A DNA stretch of 6,169 nucleotides from Spirochaetota bacterium (GTDB lineage Bacteria > Spirochaetota > UBA4802 > UB4802). Location: positions 1-6,169 of the forward strand of contig JAGYNX010000123.1 in the NCBI GenBank assembly GCA_018399855.1. Direction: 5' to 3'. Below, piece by piece: positions 1-5,372 of the stretch. The notes beneath the pieces are model-generated. The model was not told the origin of the DNA. It saw only the letters and a program-made list of their open reading frames with translations, and ran no database searches. Position 1 is the first letter of the stretch; every line of letters begins with the position of its first letter. The translations under genes and the position numbers were made by a program.

Positions 1-521
1 GGATGAGCAATATTAACAGGGGTCTTTTTCCCAAAAATGCAATAATCAAGCACTACCCGGTTAGTGTTTCCCACTTGTGATCTGGAAAAACGTAACACCA
101 CGTTTCTTTTTTCAAGTTTTTTCTGAAGGGCCTCCATCTGCCTGGACTTAAACTTTGACGGATGCTCATACAACTCAAGCACTTCTTTTGCAAGTCTCTT
201 CAGCGAGCCATCTTTTATACTTTTAAGATAGTGGGTGAACTGCTTGACATGAAAACCTTCGTTTTGCATCAGCTCAAGTGGAATGCTGTCTTCCTGGATG
301 AGGTTTACGAAATGGGGGTTTTCATTGAAGAGAAGAACAATGTAGGCGTACAGTTTCCCGTTTGTACTCCTGATATTGATGAGCTTGGAGCGGGAATGAT
401 ATGTGGTGTTTGTTTCTGACAGGCCAAGATCAGGGTAAAGGGGAGCTGAAGAACACAGAAGAATGCATCCCGCAAAGAGGGCGATGATTGCCTGAAAGAT
501 ACCGGTTTGTTTAGATTTCAT
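1..521 (-). CDS. Exported protein of unknown function (3' end beyond window)
   Basis: The reverse strand is open from an ATG at 521 to the window edge, giving 173 visible residues with no stop. The N-terminus has basic residues (MKSKQ) and then a hydrophobic stretch at about residues 8-26, so the protein is probably exported. FAGC at 16-19 could act as a poor lipobox, or signal peptidase I could cut after SSA at 24-26. The mature part is mixed alpha/beta and lysine-rich, with a helical segment at about 95-140 that may be a short coiled coil. I recognise no family. An in-frame TGA lies five codons upstream, so this ATG is the first possible start of that type. Its own ribosome site is weak (GAGAAA). 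The ATG overlaps the TGA of a short upstream ORF as ATGA, which suggests coupled translation. Confidence 0.75.
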   Translation of the reverse strand, partial: MKSKQTGIFQAIIALFAGCILLCSSAPLYPDLGLSETNTTYHSRSKLINIRSTNGKLYAYIVLLFNENPHFVNLIQEDSIPLELMQNEGFHVKQFTHYLKSIKDGSLKRLAKEVLELYEHPSKFKSRQMEALQKKLEKRNVVLRFSRSQVGNTNRVVLDYCIFGKKTPVNIAH

Positions 522-583
522 ATGATTCGGGTTTTCTCAAGATTTAGTGTAATAGTTCTTCCTGAATAAATAGAGGACATCAT
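518..583 (-). CDS. 21-residue leader ORF overlapping the downstream exported-protein gene
   Basis: Reading the minus strand, AAGGAG (597-592) lies 8 nt before an ATG at 583, which is a much better ribosome site than that of the following gene. The ORF begins MMSSIYSGRT and runs 21 codons to a TGA at 520-518. That TGA overlaps the ATG of the exported-protein gene (521-519) in the arrangement ATGA, the classic geometry for termination-reinitiation. The two ORFs are in different frames (62 nt apart). The peptide has no run of one amino acid, so classical attenuation by a scarce aminoacyl-tRNA is not suggested. It may be only a translational entry site for the downstream gene rather than a functional peptide. 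That the signal sequence begins at the second ATG argues against a frameshifted N-terminus. Confidence 0.5.
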   Translation of the reverse strand: MMSSIYSGRTITLNLEKTRII

Positions 584-610
584 GTTTAATACTCCTTTTG
601 CGTATTACAT

Positions 611-637
611 ACTATAGAAAGATATATGTATTGTCTA
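611..637 (-). promoter_or_regulatory. Candidate sigma70-type promoter of the leader ORF/exported protein
   Basis: On the minus strand a -35-like TAGACA (637-632) is followed after 15 nt by TATAGT (616-611). Both hexamers match the sigma70 consensus at 5 of 6 positions, though the spacer is short. The predicted start near 604 would sit just ahead of the AAGGAG at 597-592, giving a compact leader. Small imperfect dyads overlap both boxes (ATGTA-N5-TACAT at 626-640, GTAT-N3-ATAC at 602-612). Confidence 0.4.
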
Positions 638-705
638 CATTTTTTGATAAAACCATGTAATATCGTTGTAGTGAAGGACAAAATACCTGGCATGGTAAAT
701 TTCTA

Positions 706-732
706 TTGACATGGAATAATGGAAAATATAGT
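706..732 (+). promoter_or_regulatory. Candidate promoter of the MBL-fold hydrolase gene
   Basis: A perfect -35 box TTGACA (706-711) is followed after 15 nt by TATAGT (727-732). Transcription would start near 739, about 24 nt before the GTG at 763 and ahead of the GGAGG at 752-756. The TTG of this -35 box is also the first possible start codon of the open frame, which is why the longer gene model beginning at 706 is not favoured. The 15-nt spacing is shorter than ideal. Confidence 0.5.
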
Positions 733-762
733 AAAAAATGCATAGTAGCATGGAGGTTTGGG

Positions 763-1668
763 GTGAAAAGATACGCAGAAGGAAGCATCAGTGCGCACAT
801 TCATGTGGCCGGGCCCGTAAGTTATCCCGTATACGTGATAGATGGAGAGAATCCACTCATGATTGATGCGGGGATAAACCTGCTTGGACCCGTGTATGTT
901 CGTGACCTGGAAAAAATACTGGGAGATCCCCAGAGGCTGCACTACCTGTTGATGACACATTCACATTATGATCATATTGGTGCAATGCCATACCTGAAAA
1001 GAAAAATTCCAAACCTTAAACCGGGAGGAGCAGGACGAATTGAAGACCTGCTGAGAAAACAATCAGTCATTGATTATATGACTAACCTGAGTGATATTCA
1101 GAGGGACATGTTTTCTGAAGAAACAGGAGATGAAGATGTAACAATTGATTTTGTGAACCTTGCTTTGAAACTGGCAGAAGGGGATACAATTGCTATTGGT
1201 GATTATACCTGCGTAACATACGAGGTGCCCGGTCATACCCGTGACTCACTGGCATACTATATACCCGAAGAGAACATCCTGTTTCCCGGTGAAGCCATAG
1301 GAATACCCGAGGGGAAGGATGCGCATGACGTGCAGGCGGAATTTCTTACCTCGTATTCAGACTACATGAATTCAATAGAACGCATGCGGCAGCTGCAGCC
1401 GGAAACAATAGCCATGGGGCATGGATGGATATTTACAGGTGATGATGTGAAAGTATTTTTTGATACATCAGTGGAAGCCACTATCAGGCACAGAAAATGT
1501 CTGGAGGAATACCTTGATAATGCTGATGGTGATGCCGAAAAAGCATTACATGAAATGATTCGTGTAGAGTATGATGAGAAAGGTACTATCTACCAGGAAA
1601 GGAACGCGTATATAGCGAATTTACGCGCCCAGGTTTCTCTTATCGCTGGAATGAAGGAATACTGTTAA
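763..1668 (+). CDS. Metallo-beta-lactamase-fold metallohydrolase (glyoxalase II-like)
   Basis: The 301-residue product has the complete MBL-fold metal-binding pattern: THSHYDHIGA with H66, H68, D70 and H71, then PGHTRDS with H158, LFPGEAIG with E177 and MGHG with H220. Such enzymes bind two metal ions and hydrolyse thioesters, esters, lactams or phosphoesters; the substrate cannot be read from the sequence. E177 stands where most family members have the bridging Asp. No signal peptide is seen, so it is probably cytoplasmic. The tail after about 225 is mostly helical, as in glyoxalase II/LACTB2-like members. I chose GTG at 763 because GGAGG (752-756) precedes it by 6 nt; the frame extends back to a TTG at 706, but that TTG lies in a -35 box and has no ribosome site. 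Its TAA overlaps the stop of the convergent small gene. Confidence 0.9.
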   Translation: MKRYAEGSISAHIHVAGPVSYPVYVIDGENPLMIDAGINLLGPVYVRDLEKILGDPQRLHYLLMTHSHYDHIGAMPYLKRKIPNLKPGGAGRIEDLLRKQSVIDYMTNLSDIQRDMFSEETGDEDVTIDFVNLALKLAEGDTIAIGDYTCVTYEVPGHTRDSLAYYIPEENILFPGEAIGIPEGKDAHDVQAEFLTSYSDYMNSIERMRQLQPETIAMGHGWIFTGDDVKVFFDTSVEATIRHRKCLEEYLDNADGDAEKALHEMIRVEYDEKGTIYQERNAYIANLRAQVSLIAGMKEYC

Positions 1669-1919
1669 GCAGGAACCATTCGGGTAATCACAAAAATAAT
1701 GAATAATATGACAATCAGCATACCCCAGGCTGCCACGATAGCCATGGACAAACCAGGGTGATGGTGAACCCATTGAAATAATTTTGAATCCCTGTATAAT
1801 ATTATAATACTGAAGACACGGTCAAACATGGTCTTCTTCTTGTAATTTTTTCTGGTTGGTGACGAACCTCGCTGTGCAGTATCCTGGCCCTGGTTCTCAG
1901 CATGCAATGTCTGTTTCAT
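1665..1919 (-). CDS. Small single-pass membrane protein, C-terminally anchored, unknown function
   Basis: The gene encodes 84 residues. The first 50 or so are polar and basic (including KNYKKK at 24-29), then WVHHHPG at 50-56, then a hydrophobic membrane segment at about 57-79 and a four- to five-residue tail (RMVPA). With its cationic N-terminal part it should sit in the inner membrane, N-terminus in the cytoplasm. The start at 1919 is supported by AGGA 8 nt upstream on the minus strand; a later Met31 is possible but lacks such support. I know no family for it. It is transcribed divergently from nikR across a 206-bp region and converges on the MBL gene, sharing TTAA (1665-1668) so that the two stop codons overlap. 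The three adjacent histidines (52-54) beside the membrane could bind metal; that is inference. Confidence 0.7.
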   Translation of the reverse strand: MKQTLHAENQGQDTAQRGSSPTRKNYKKKTMFDRVFSIIILYRDSKLFQWVHHHPGLSMAIVAAWGMLIVILFIIFVITRMVPA

Positions 1920-1961
1920 ATTTCTTTTCCTGTAAAGAATATATGGTTAAAAGATAACTGA

Positions 1962-1979
1962 CCTGCACACTGGTGCAGG
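1962..1979. repeat. Perfect 7-bp inverted repeat (hairpin or operator) between small membrane gene and nikR
   Basis: CCTGCAC (1962-1968) and GTGCAGG (1973-1979) are perfect inverted copies around the 4-nt centre ACTG. It lies 43 bp upstream of the small membrane protein's ATG on the minus strand. No T-run follows in either direction, so it is not an intrinsic terminator. It could be an operator or a leader RNA hairpin. Confidence 0.55.
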
Positions 1980-1999
1980 CTGATGTTTGTGTAAAGCCC

Positions 2000-2028
2000 G
2001 GACACAGAAGAAAAATGATTGCGTGTCC
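2000..2028. repeat. Inverted repeat GGACAC-N17-GTGTCC
   Basis: GGACAC (2000-2005) and GTGTCC (2023-2028) are perfect 6-bp inverted copies 17 bp apart, in the middle of the divergent region between the small membrane gene and nikR. The half-sites are about two and a bit helical turns apart, as expected for a dimeric or tetrameric regulator. No protein can be assigned. A further imperfect dyad, GGTGTAT-N3-ATACGCC, lies at 2038-2054 with one mismatch. Confidence 0.4.
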
Positions 2029-2075
2029 ATCTGACTCGGTGTATCGTATACGCCACAGTTGGGTATGTCAATCAA

Positions 2076-2105
2076 TTAAAATATGTATATATGTAAAAAT
2101 ATAAT
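2076..2105 (+). promoter_or_regulatory. nikR promoter
   Basis: A perfect -10 box TATAAT (2100-2105) has an 18-bp spacer to a -35-like TTAAAA (2076-2081, 4 of 6). Transcription would begin near 2112, only about 14 nt before the ATG, with GGAG at 2116-2119 as ribosome site. The very short leader means that any protein bound to the overlapping inverted repeat would block the promoter. Confidence 0.55.
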
Positions 2106-2110
2106 ATACA
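2084..2110. promoter_or_regulatory. Candidate NikR operator, TGTATAT-N13-ATATACA
   Basis: Two perfect 7-bp inverted arms (2084-2090 and 2104-2110) are separated by 13 bp and span the spacer and -10 of the nikR promoter. NikR tetramers bind two half-sites about two helical turns apart. From memory, the Geobacter-type site has 7-bp arms with a 13-14 bp spacer, the same geometry though a different sequence. The arms are AT-rich, so chance is not excluded; autoregulation is inferred from position. Confidence 0.45.
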
Positions 2111-2125
2111 ATATTGGAGTAATTA

Positions 2126-2545
2126 ATGCAGAATATAATAAGGTTCGGCGTTTCGATTGATGAAAAGCTTCTCGATCGTTTTGATTCTATAATCAGTGAA
2201 AAAGGATACGTGAACCGTTCTGAGGCCATACGGGATCTCATAAGGGATATGCTGGTCAAGGAAGAAACCTCTGATCCGGAGGCAGGGGTGATCGGTACCC
2301 TTACCCTTGTATACAGTCACGATGTACATGAAATATCTGACAAGCTGAATGATGTGCAGCATGAACATTTCGGAAAGATTATATCAACAGTACACGTGCA
2401 TATGGATGAACATAACTGCCTTGAGGTTTTGTTGCTGAAAGGAAGTGCCTCAGAAGTGAAACGTATAGCGGATAACCTGCTGGCTATAAAGAATGTACGC
2501 CATGGAAAATTAACAGTTACCTCTGCCGGGCATTACCACGAATAA
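2126..2545 (+). CDS. nikR: Nickel-responsive transcriptional regulator NikR
   Basis: The 139-residue protein has the NikR two-domain plan at full family length. Residues 4-45 form the ribbon-helix-helix DNA-binding domain (IRFGVSIDEKLL strand, NRSEAIRDLIRDML helix), and about 55-133 form the ACT-like nickel-binding and tetramerisation domain. The four square-planar nickel ligands are all present with the family spacing: H79, H90, H92 and C98, within QHEH and VHVHMDEHNC. The MDEHNCLEV core and RHGKL near the end resemble archaeal and anaerobe NikRs more than the E. coli protein. In the DNA-reading strand R6 is kept, but a Gly (G8) occupies the position of E. coli Thr5, so the operator sequence probably differs. 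NikR with nickel represses uptake genes; none are in view. GGAG at 2116-2119 supports the start. Confidence 0.96.
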   Translation: MQNIIRFGVSIDEKLLDRFDSIISEKGYVNRSEAIRDLIRDMLVKEETSDPEAGVIGTLTLVYSHDVHEISDKLNDVQHEHFGKIISTVHVHMDEHNCLEVLLLKGSASEVKRIADNLLAIKNVRHGKLTVTSAGHYHE

Positions 2546-2657
2546 AATTCTAAACTATCACCCCTCTACCACCGATAAAATAGATAAGGGGATATCTGTC
2601 ATTCATAACCGGTAAATGCCCCTTCAATAGAGTGCCGGGAACATAAGGAGATGTTCC
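2546..2657 (+). other. nikR-to-nlpD-like intergenic region
   Basis: This 112-bp gap has no convincing terminator. A TAAAAT at 2576-2581 could be a -10 box but lacks a good -35. AAGGGG (2586-2591) and CCCCTT (2619-2624) are inverted copies, but the 27-nt loop and lack of a T-run make a terminator unlikely. The lipoprotein gene may be read through from nikR or have its own weak promoter here. Its ribosome site AAGGAG is at 2645-2650. Confidence 0.4.
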
Positions 2658-3584
2658 ATGTACACATCACGGATGATACACCTGTTGTCTACGGGTAGTA
2701 TATTGCTGCTCTGGCTGTGCACGTCCTGCGTGCCCCCACAGAACATGGTAAGAAGGGACCATGCACAGAGGTATGGGCAGAAAAAAGCGCATAACAATGC
2801 CGGAAATCAGCAGCACTTTTCATGGAAAGATGATGACCGCTCTTTCTTTGAAGATACCGATGAACGAAAAAATCTCCGAAGGGACAATCATGACAGGTAC
2901 CAGTCCCGGCCACAGGATAATAACATACGTGCTGCCGCCTATCATGATGATACCCGGCGTAGCCGGTTAAATAAAAGAAGTTCAAGTGTTTCACAACGGA
3001 AACCCTCCGCAATACCCTCAACCGGTAAAAATAATACAAAATACAGGGTTCGAAAAGGGGATACCCTGTATGGTATATCCAGAAAGTTTGGAATTTCGGT
3101 GGATAGTCTTTGTAAAACAAACAGCATTTCAAATAAGAACAGGCTTAACGTGGGTACAGTGTTAACGGTTCCCGCAATTGCCACGAAGAGCGCGAAGAAG
3201 GCCGCTAACACCACCTCGGGGGCTCCCCTCTTTAACTGGCCGGTATCACCCGTGGTAAAGTGTATGAAAGATGGGGGGAACGGCGTTAAGTCAATTGGTG
3301 TGTACATTCAAAGCAGGTCAGGATCAACGGTACGATCGAGCGCGCCGGGTGTAGTGGAAAAAACAGGCAACATGAGAGGTTTCGGTAATTACGTAGTGGT
3401 TCGACATCGTAACAGGTATCTTACCGTGTATTCAAACCTTGACGATGTCTTCGTTCGGAAAGGACAGCATCTGCCTGTTGGTAAGGTTCTGGGTAGAATG
3501 GATAGGAGGGAGTCAAAACTTCATTTCCAGATAAATCACGCGGGAAAACCCGAAGATCCCCTGAAACATCTGAAAAAAGGATAA
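2658..3584 (+). CDS. NlpD-like lipoprotein: LysM plus degenerate LytM (M23) domain, probable amidase activator
   Basis: The 308-residue protein starts with a lipoprotein-type signal (hydrophobic 7-20, then LCTSC with acceptor C24; Cys at -3 is unusual). A charged, probably disordered linker runs to about 125, a LysM peptidoglycan-binding domain covers 128-172 (YRVRKGDTLYGISRKFGI), and an M23/LytM domain covers about 202-303. In the LytM domain three of four zinc ligands are gone: S222 replaces the His and Y226 the Asp of HxGxD, N270 replaces the His of YAH, and K287 replaces the first His of HxH, leaving H289. This order and loss match E. coli NlpD, a non-enzymatic activator of the division amidase AmiC; the ending LHFQINHAGKPEDPLKHL resembles NlpD's. 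It should act in the periplasm, lipid-anchored. AAGGAG 7 nt upstream fixes the start. No amidase gene is in view. Confidence 0.9.
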   Translation: MYTSRMIHLLSTGSILLLWLCTSCVPPQNMVRRDHAQRYGQKKAHNNAGNQQHFSWKDDDRSFFEDTDERKNLRRDNHDRYQSRPQDNNIRAAAYHDDTRRSRLNKRSSSVSQRKPSAIPSTGKNNTKYRVRKGDTLYGISRKFGISVDSLCKTNSISNKNRLNVGTVLTVPAIATKSAKKAANTTSGAPLFNWPVSPVVKCMKDGGNGVKSIGVYIQSRSGSTVRSSAPGVVEKTGNMRGFGNYVVVRHRNRYLTVYSNLDDVFVRKGQHLPVGKVLGRMDRRESKLHFQINHAGKPEDPLKHLKKG

Positions 3585-3606
3585 CCATTTACTGCTCCCG
3601 TTCATC

Positions 3607-4146
3607 TTATGTACGTAATATACCGAAATGTGTGCCACCGAGGTGATGGATAAGATGTACCCGGTTGATGTCAATTACCCCCTGTTCGTTGAAGAGGTGT
3701 TCATCTGCAAAGGCACTCTTTACTTCACCCACAACAATTTTGTGGTCACCTGTATCGGTAATTGAATGAACAGAGCATTCCATATGGGCAACGCATTCGT
3801 CAAGAAAAAACGAATCGATGGAGGAGCAGGGTTTGGACGTGTACCCTGCTTCTGTGAGCTTATCAACATTTCTGCCTGAATAGGTACCGCAGAAAGTGAC
3901 CTGTTTTAACTGTGAGTATACCGGAACATTGATGGTGAAGCTTTGTGATTGTTCTATTAATTCAAGGGTAAACCGTTTGAAGGCAAGAGATATGGCAACA
4001 AGCTTTGGCCAGCTGCTTACCGGCATATGCCATGCCACCGTCGATATTGTGGCTTTTTCCCCGTATTGTGCCGTGATCAGGACAACCGGTCCGGGGTTTA
4101 TCAACCTGTGAGCGTCTTTTAGCGGAATTTCAATTTTACCACTCAC
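3607..4146 (-). CDS. Flavin reductase-like FMN-binding protein (flavoredoxin type)
   Basis: The 179-residue product belongs to the flavin reductase-like (DIM6/NTAB) split-barrel family and fits its usual length. Recognisable elements are INPGPVVLITA (16-26), TVAWHMPVS (36-44), the KRFT segment (57-60), FTINVP (70-75), FCGTYSGRNVDK (85-96) with C86, GDH (133-135) and HLIHHLGG near the C-terminus (164-171). Members bind FMN; the closest recognisable pattern is flavoredoxin, an electron-transfer protein of anaerobes, but reductase or other roles are possible. There is no signal peptide, so it is cytoplasmic. The GTG at 4146 lies inside the end of the upstream peptidase gene (11-bp overlap), with GGGGGA 5 nt before it, so translation is probably coupled. 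The 3' end stops 22 bp from the convergent lipoprotein gene, leaving no room for a clear terminator. Confidence 0.88.
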   Translation of the reverse strand: MSGKIEIPLKDAHRLINPGPVVLITAQYGEKATISTVAWHMPVSSWPKLVAISLAFKRFTLELIEQSQSFTINVPVYSQLKQVTFCGTYSGRNVDKLTEAGYTSKPCSSIDSFFLDECVAHMECSVHSITDTGDHKIVVGEVKSAFADEHLFNEQGVIDINRVHLIHHLGGTHFGILRT

Positions 4147-5059
4147 TTGCCTCCCCCGTAGAATTTGCCAGTTCTTTTATGGTTATAAACATGTTGAAAA
4201 TATTTTCACTTAAAAACTTAAAGTTGATGGTATCAAAGGTGTCATTTTCAGTATGATAATTCTTGTTTCTGTAAAAAGCTGTATCTGTAAGCATTATGGC
4301 CGGGTAATCATGCCTGTTGAATGAATAATGGTCTGAAAGGTTAATCCCGGGTATTGACGCGGGTCCTATTATATCATAAATTTTTCTTTTTGAGTTTTTA
4401 TTGTATATGCGTTTCCATGCATAGACGTGGGGAGCGTATGAAGGCAGAGCAACCACTGTAAGAAAATTACCATACATGGGGTATTCGCTTTTCATTTTTC
4501 CTACGGGGAAATCCTGGTTGTGTCGTTTGCCTCCGAAACCGATCATCTCCAGGCATATCATCAGGTCTATGTCGGTTTCATTTTCTCTGCATGATTTGGC
4601 GTGCACCATGCTTCCCATCTGCGGGCCGGAGAAGTAGGGGGGTTCTTCAAGTGTAAAGGCGACGAAACGAATCGTTTTCTTAAAGCTGAACTTTGCAAGC
4701 AGGCGGTGAAGCTCTAACAGGCCTGCTACCGCGGTAGCGTTGTCATCAGCCCCCGGCGTATCTTCTATGGTATCGTAATGGGCGCCGATAAGTATAATTT
4801 TATCAGGTTGTTCAAAGCCCCGTATTTCAGATACTATGTTTGCAACTTCGTACCCGTCAACGTCATAGGATTGCTCCCACACAGTATCACTATACTCTTC
4901 CATTGTTTGCCTAATAAAAGAGCGTACCCCCTGGAGATTGTCGTACAGGCGGAGTGTTCGTTCACCAAACTGGTCGGCCAGTACCCTTACAATTTCCCTC
5001 GCGTTTTTAAAGATCTGCCGTTTCTCCCGCAGATCATCCAATAGTAAAGAACCAAGCAT
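4136..5059 (-). CDS. M28-family zinc peptidase (aminopeptidase-like)
   Basis: The 307-residue product carries the M28 co-catalytic two-zinc pattern: GAHYDT (H94, with D96 beside it), GADDN (D106 bridging), TLEEP (E138 as general base, E139 as ligand), LEMIG (E171) and NYHTENDT (H269). Family members release N-terminal residues from peptides; Glu instead of Asp at 171 occurs in the family and should still bind zinc. No signal peptide is visible, in contrast to the many secreted M28 enzymes, so it is probably a cytoplasmic peptidase, with a helical N-terminal segment at about 8-55. The frame can be extended to a TTG at 5086, but ATG at 5059, with GGGA 8 nt upstream, is favoured; the nine extra residues match nothing typical of the fold. 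It is the first gene of a two-gene operon with the flavoprotein. Confidence 0.9.
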   Translation of the reverse strand: MLGSLLLDDLREKRQIFKNAREIVRVLADQFGERTLRLYDNLQGVRSFIRQTMEEYSDTVWEQSYDVDGYEVANIVSEIRGFEQPDKIILIGAHYDTIEDTPGADDNATAVAGLLELHRLLAKFSFKKTIRFVAFTLEEPPYFSGPQMGSMVHAKSCRENETDIDLMICLEMIGFGGKRHNQDFPVGKMKSEYPMYGNFLTVVALPSYAPHVYAWKRIYNKNSKRKIYDIIGPASIPGINLSDHYSFNRHDYPAIMLTDTAFYRNKNYHTENDTFDTINFKFLSENIFNMFITIKELANSTGEASEW

Positions 5060-5134
5060 TATGTATATCCCACGTCCCTTGAACAAATTCTATATTTTAT
5101 TACCTGTAAAAGACCAACAGGAATCGCATGTGAA

Positions 5135-5143
5135 ATTATAACA
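5135..5143 (-). promoter_or_regulatory. Extended -10 promoter of the peptidase/flavoprotein operon
   Basis: On the minus strand TGTTATAAT (5143-5135) is a perfect extended -10 (TGnTATAAT). A perfect TTGACA (5171-5166) lies upstream, but 25 nt away, too far for a normal -35, so the extended -10 is the main support. Transcription would start near 5128, giving a leader of about 70 nt before ATG 5059. A small dyad, ATGTG-N9-CACAT (5128-5146), frames the box. Confidence 0.5.
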
Positions 5144-5193
5144 CATTGCGACAATTAAAGAAACCTGTCAATAATTCACGCGATGATGGTTAA

Positions 5194-5213
5194 TTAATCA
5201 AGTTAATTTCATT
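5194..5213 (+). repeat. Direct repeat copy 1
   Basis: TTAATCAAGTTAATTTCATT matches copy 2 at 5373-5391 except for one extra G. It lies upstream of the minus-strand peptidase promoter. The sequence is AT-rich, but a near-20-bp match in a 408-bp region is more than expected by chance. Confidence 0.5.
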
Positions 5214-5343
5214 ATTGAGAACAAAAATATCCCAAAAAACAATTTTTATTTCAGTTTGCATACACAGGTACATGAAGTTTGGTAAAGAATTAATAAAAAA
5301 ACTGTATTTTTTTTCATGGGAACTTTTTTTGAAAAAAATATAA

Positions 5344-5372
5344 TTGACTTTAAATTAATTTTTATATATATG
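5344..5372 (+). promoter_or_regulatory. Candidate promoter of the unidentified rightward gene
   Basis: TTGACT (5344-5349, 5 of 6) is followed by a TATATATATG run, in which a -10 could be TATATA at 5365-5370 (15-nt spacer) or TATATG at 5367-5372 (17-nt spacer). Runs of T and A directly upstream (5307-5338) could act as an UP element. Transcription would begin near 5378, leaving a leader of about 90 nt. Confidence 0.45.

Noticed and set aside
706..762. TTG 706 as the start of the MBL-fold gene
   Set aside because: It has no ribosome site and is part of a TTGACA -35 box; GTG 763 has GGAGG 6 nt upstream.
1962..1979. CCTGCAC hairpin as an intrinsic terminator
   Set aside because: No T-run follows on either strand, and it lies upstream of genes on both sides.
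1946..2030. 27-codon frame on the minus strand starting at 2030
   Set aside because: There is no convincing ribosome site, and it runs through the inverted repeats of a control region.
2015..2104. 29-codon frame on the plus strand ahead of nikR
   Set aside because: It lacks a ribosome site and overlaps the nikR promoter.
2586..2624. AAGGGG/CCCCTT inverted repeat as the nikR terminator
   Set aside because: The stem is 6 bp with a 27-nt loop and no T-run follows.
2689..3132. 147-codon minus-strand frame opposite the NlpD-like gene
   Set aside because: It is antisense to a well-supported gene with clear domains, and its own translation is Cys/Tyr/His-rich with no recognisable motif.
5060..5086. 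TTG 5086 as the start of the M28 peptidase
   Set aside because: No good ribosome site is seen before it, and the nine added residues resemble neither the fold nor a signal peptide; ATG 5059 is preferred, though not proven.
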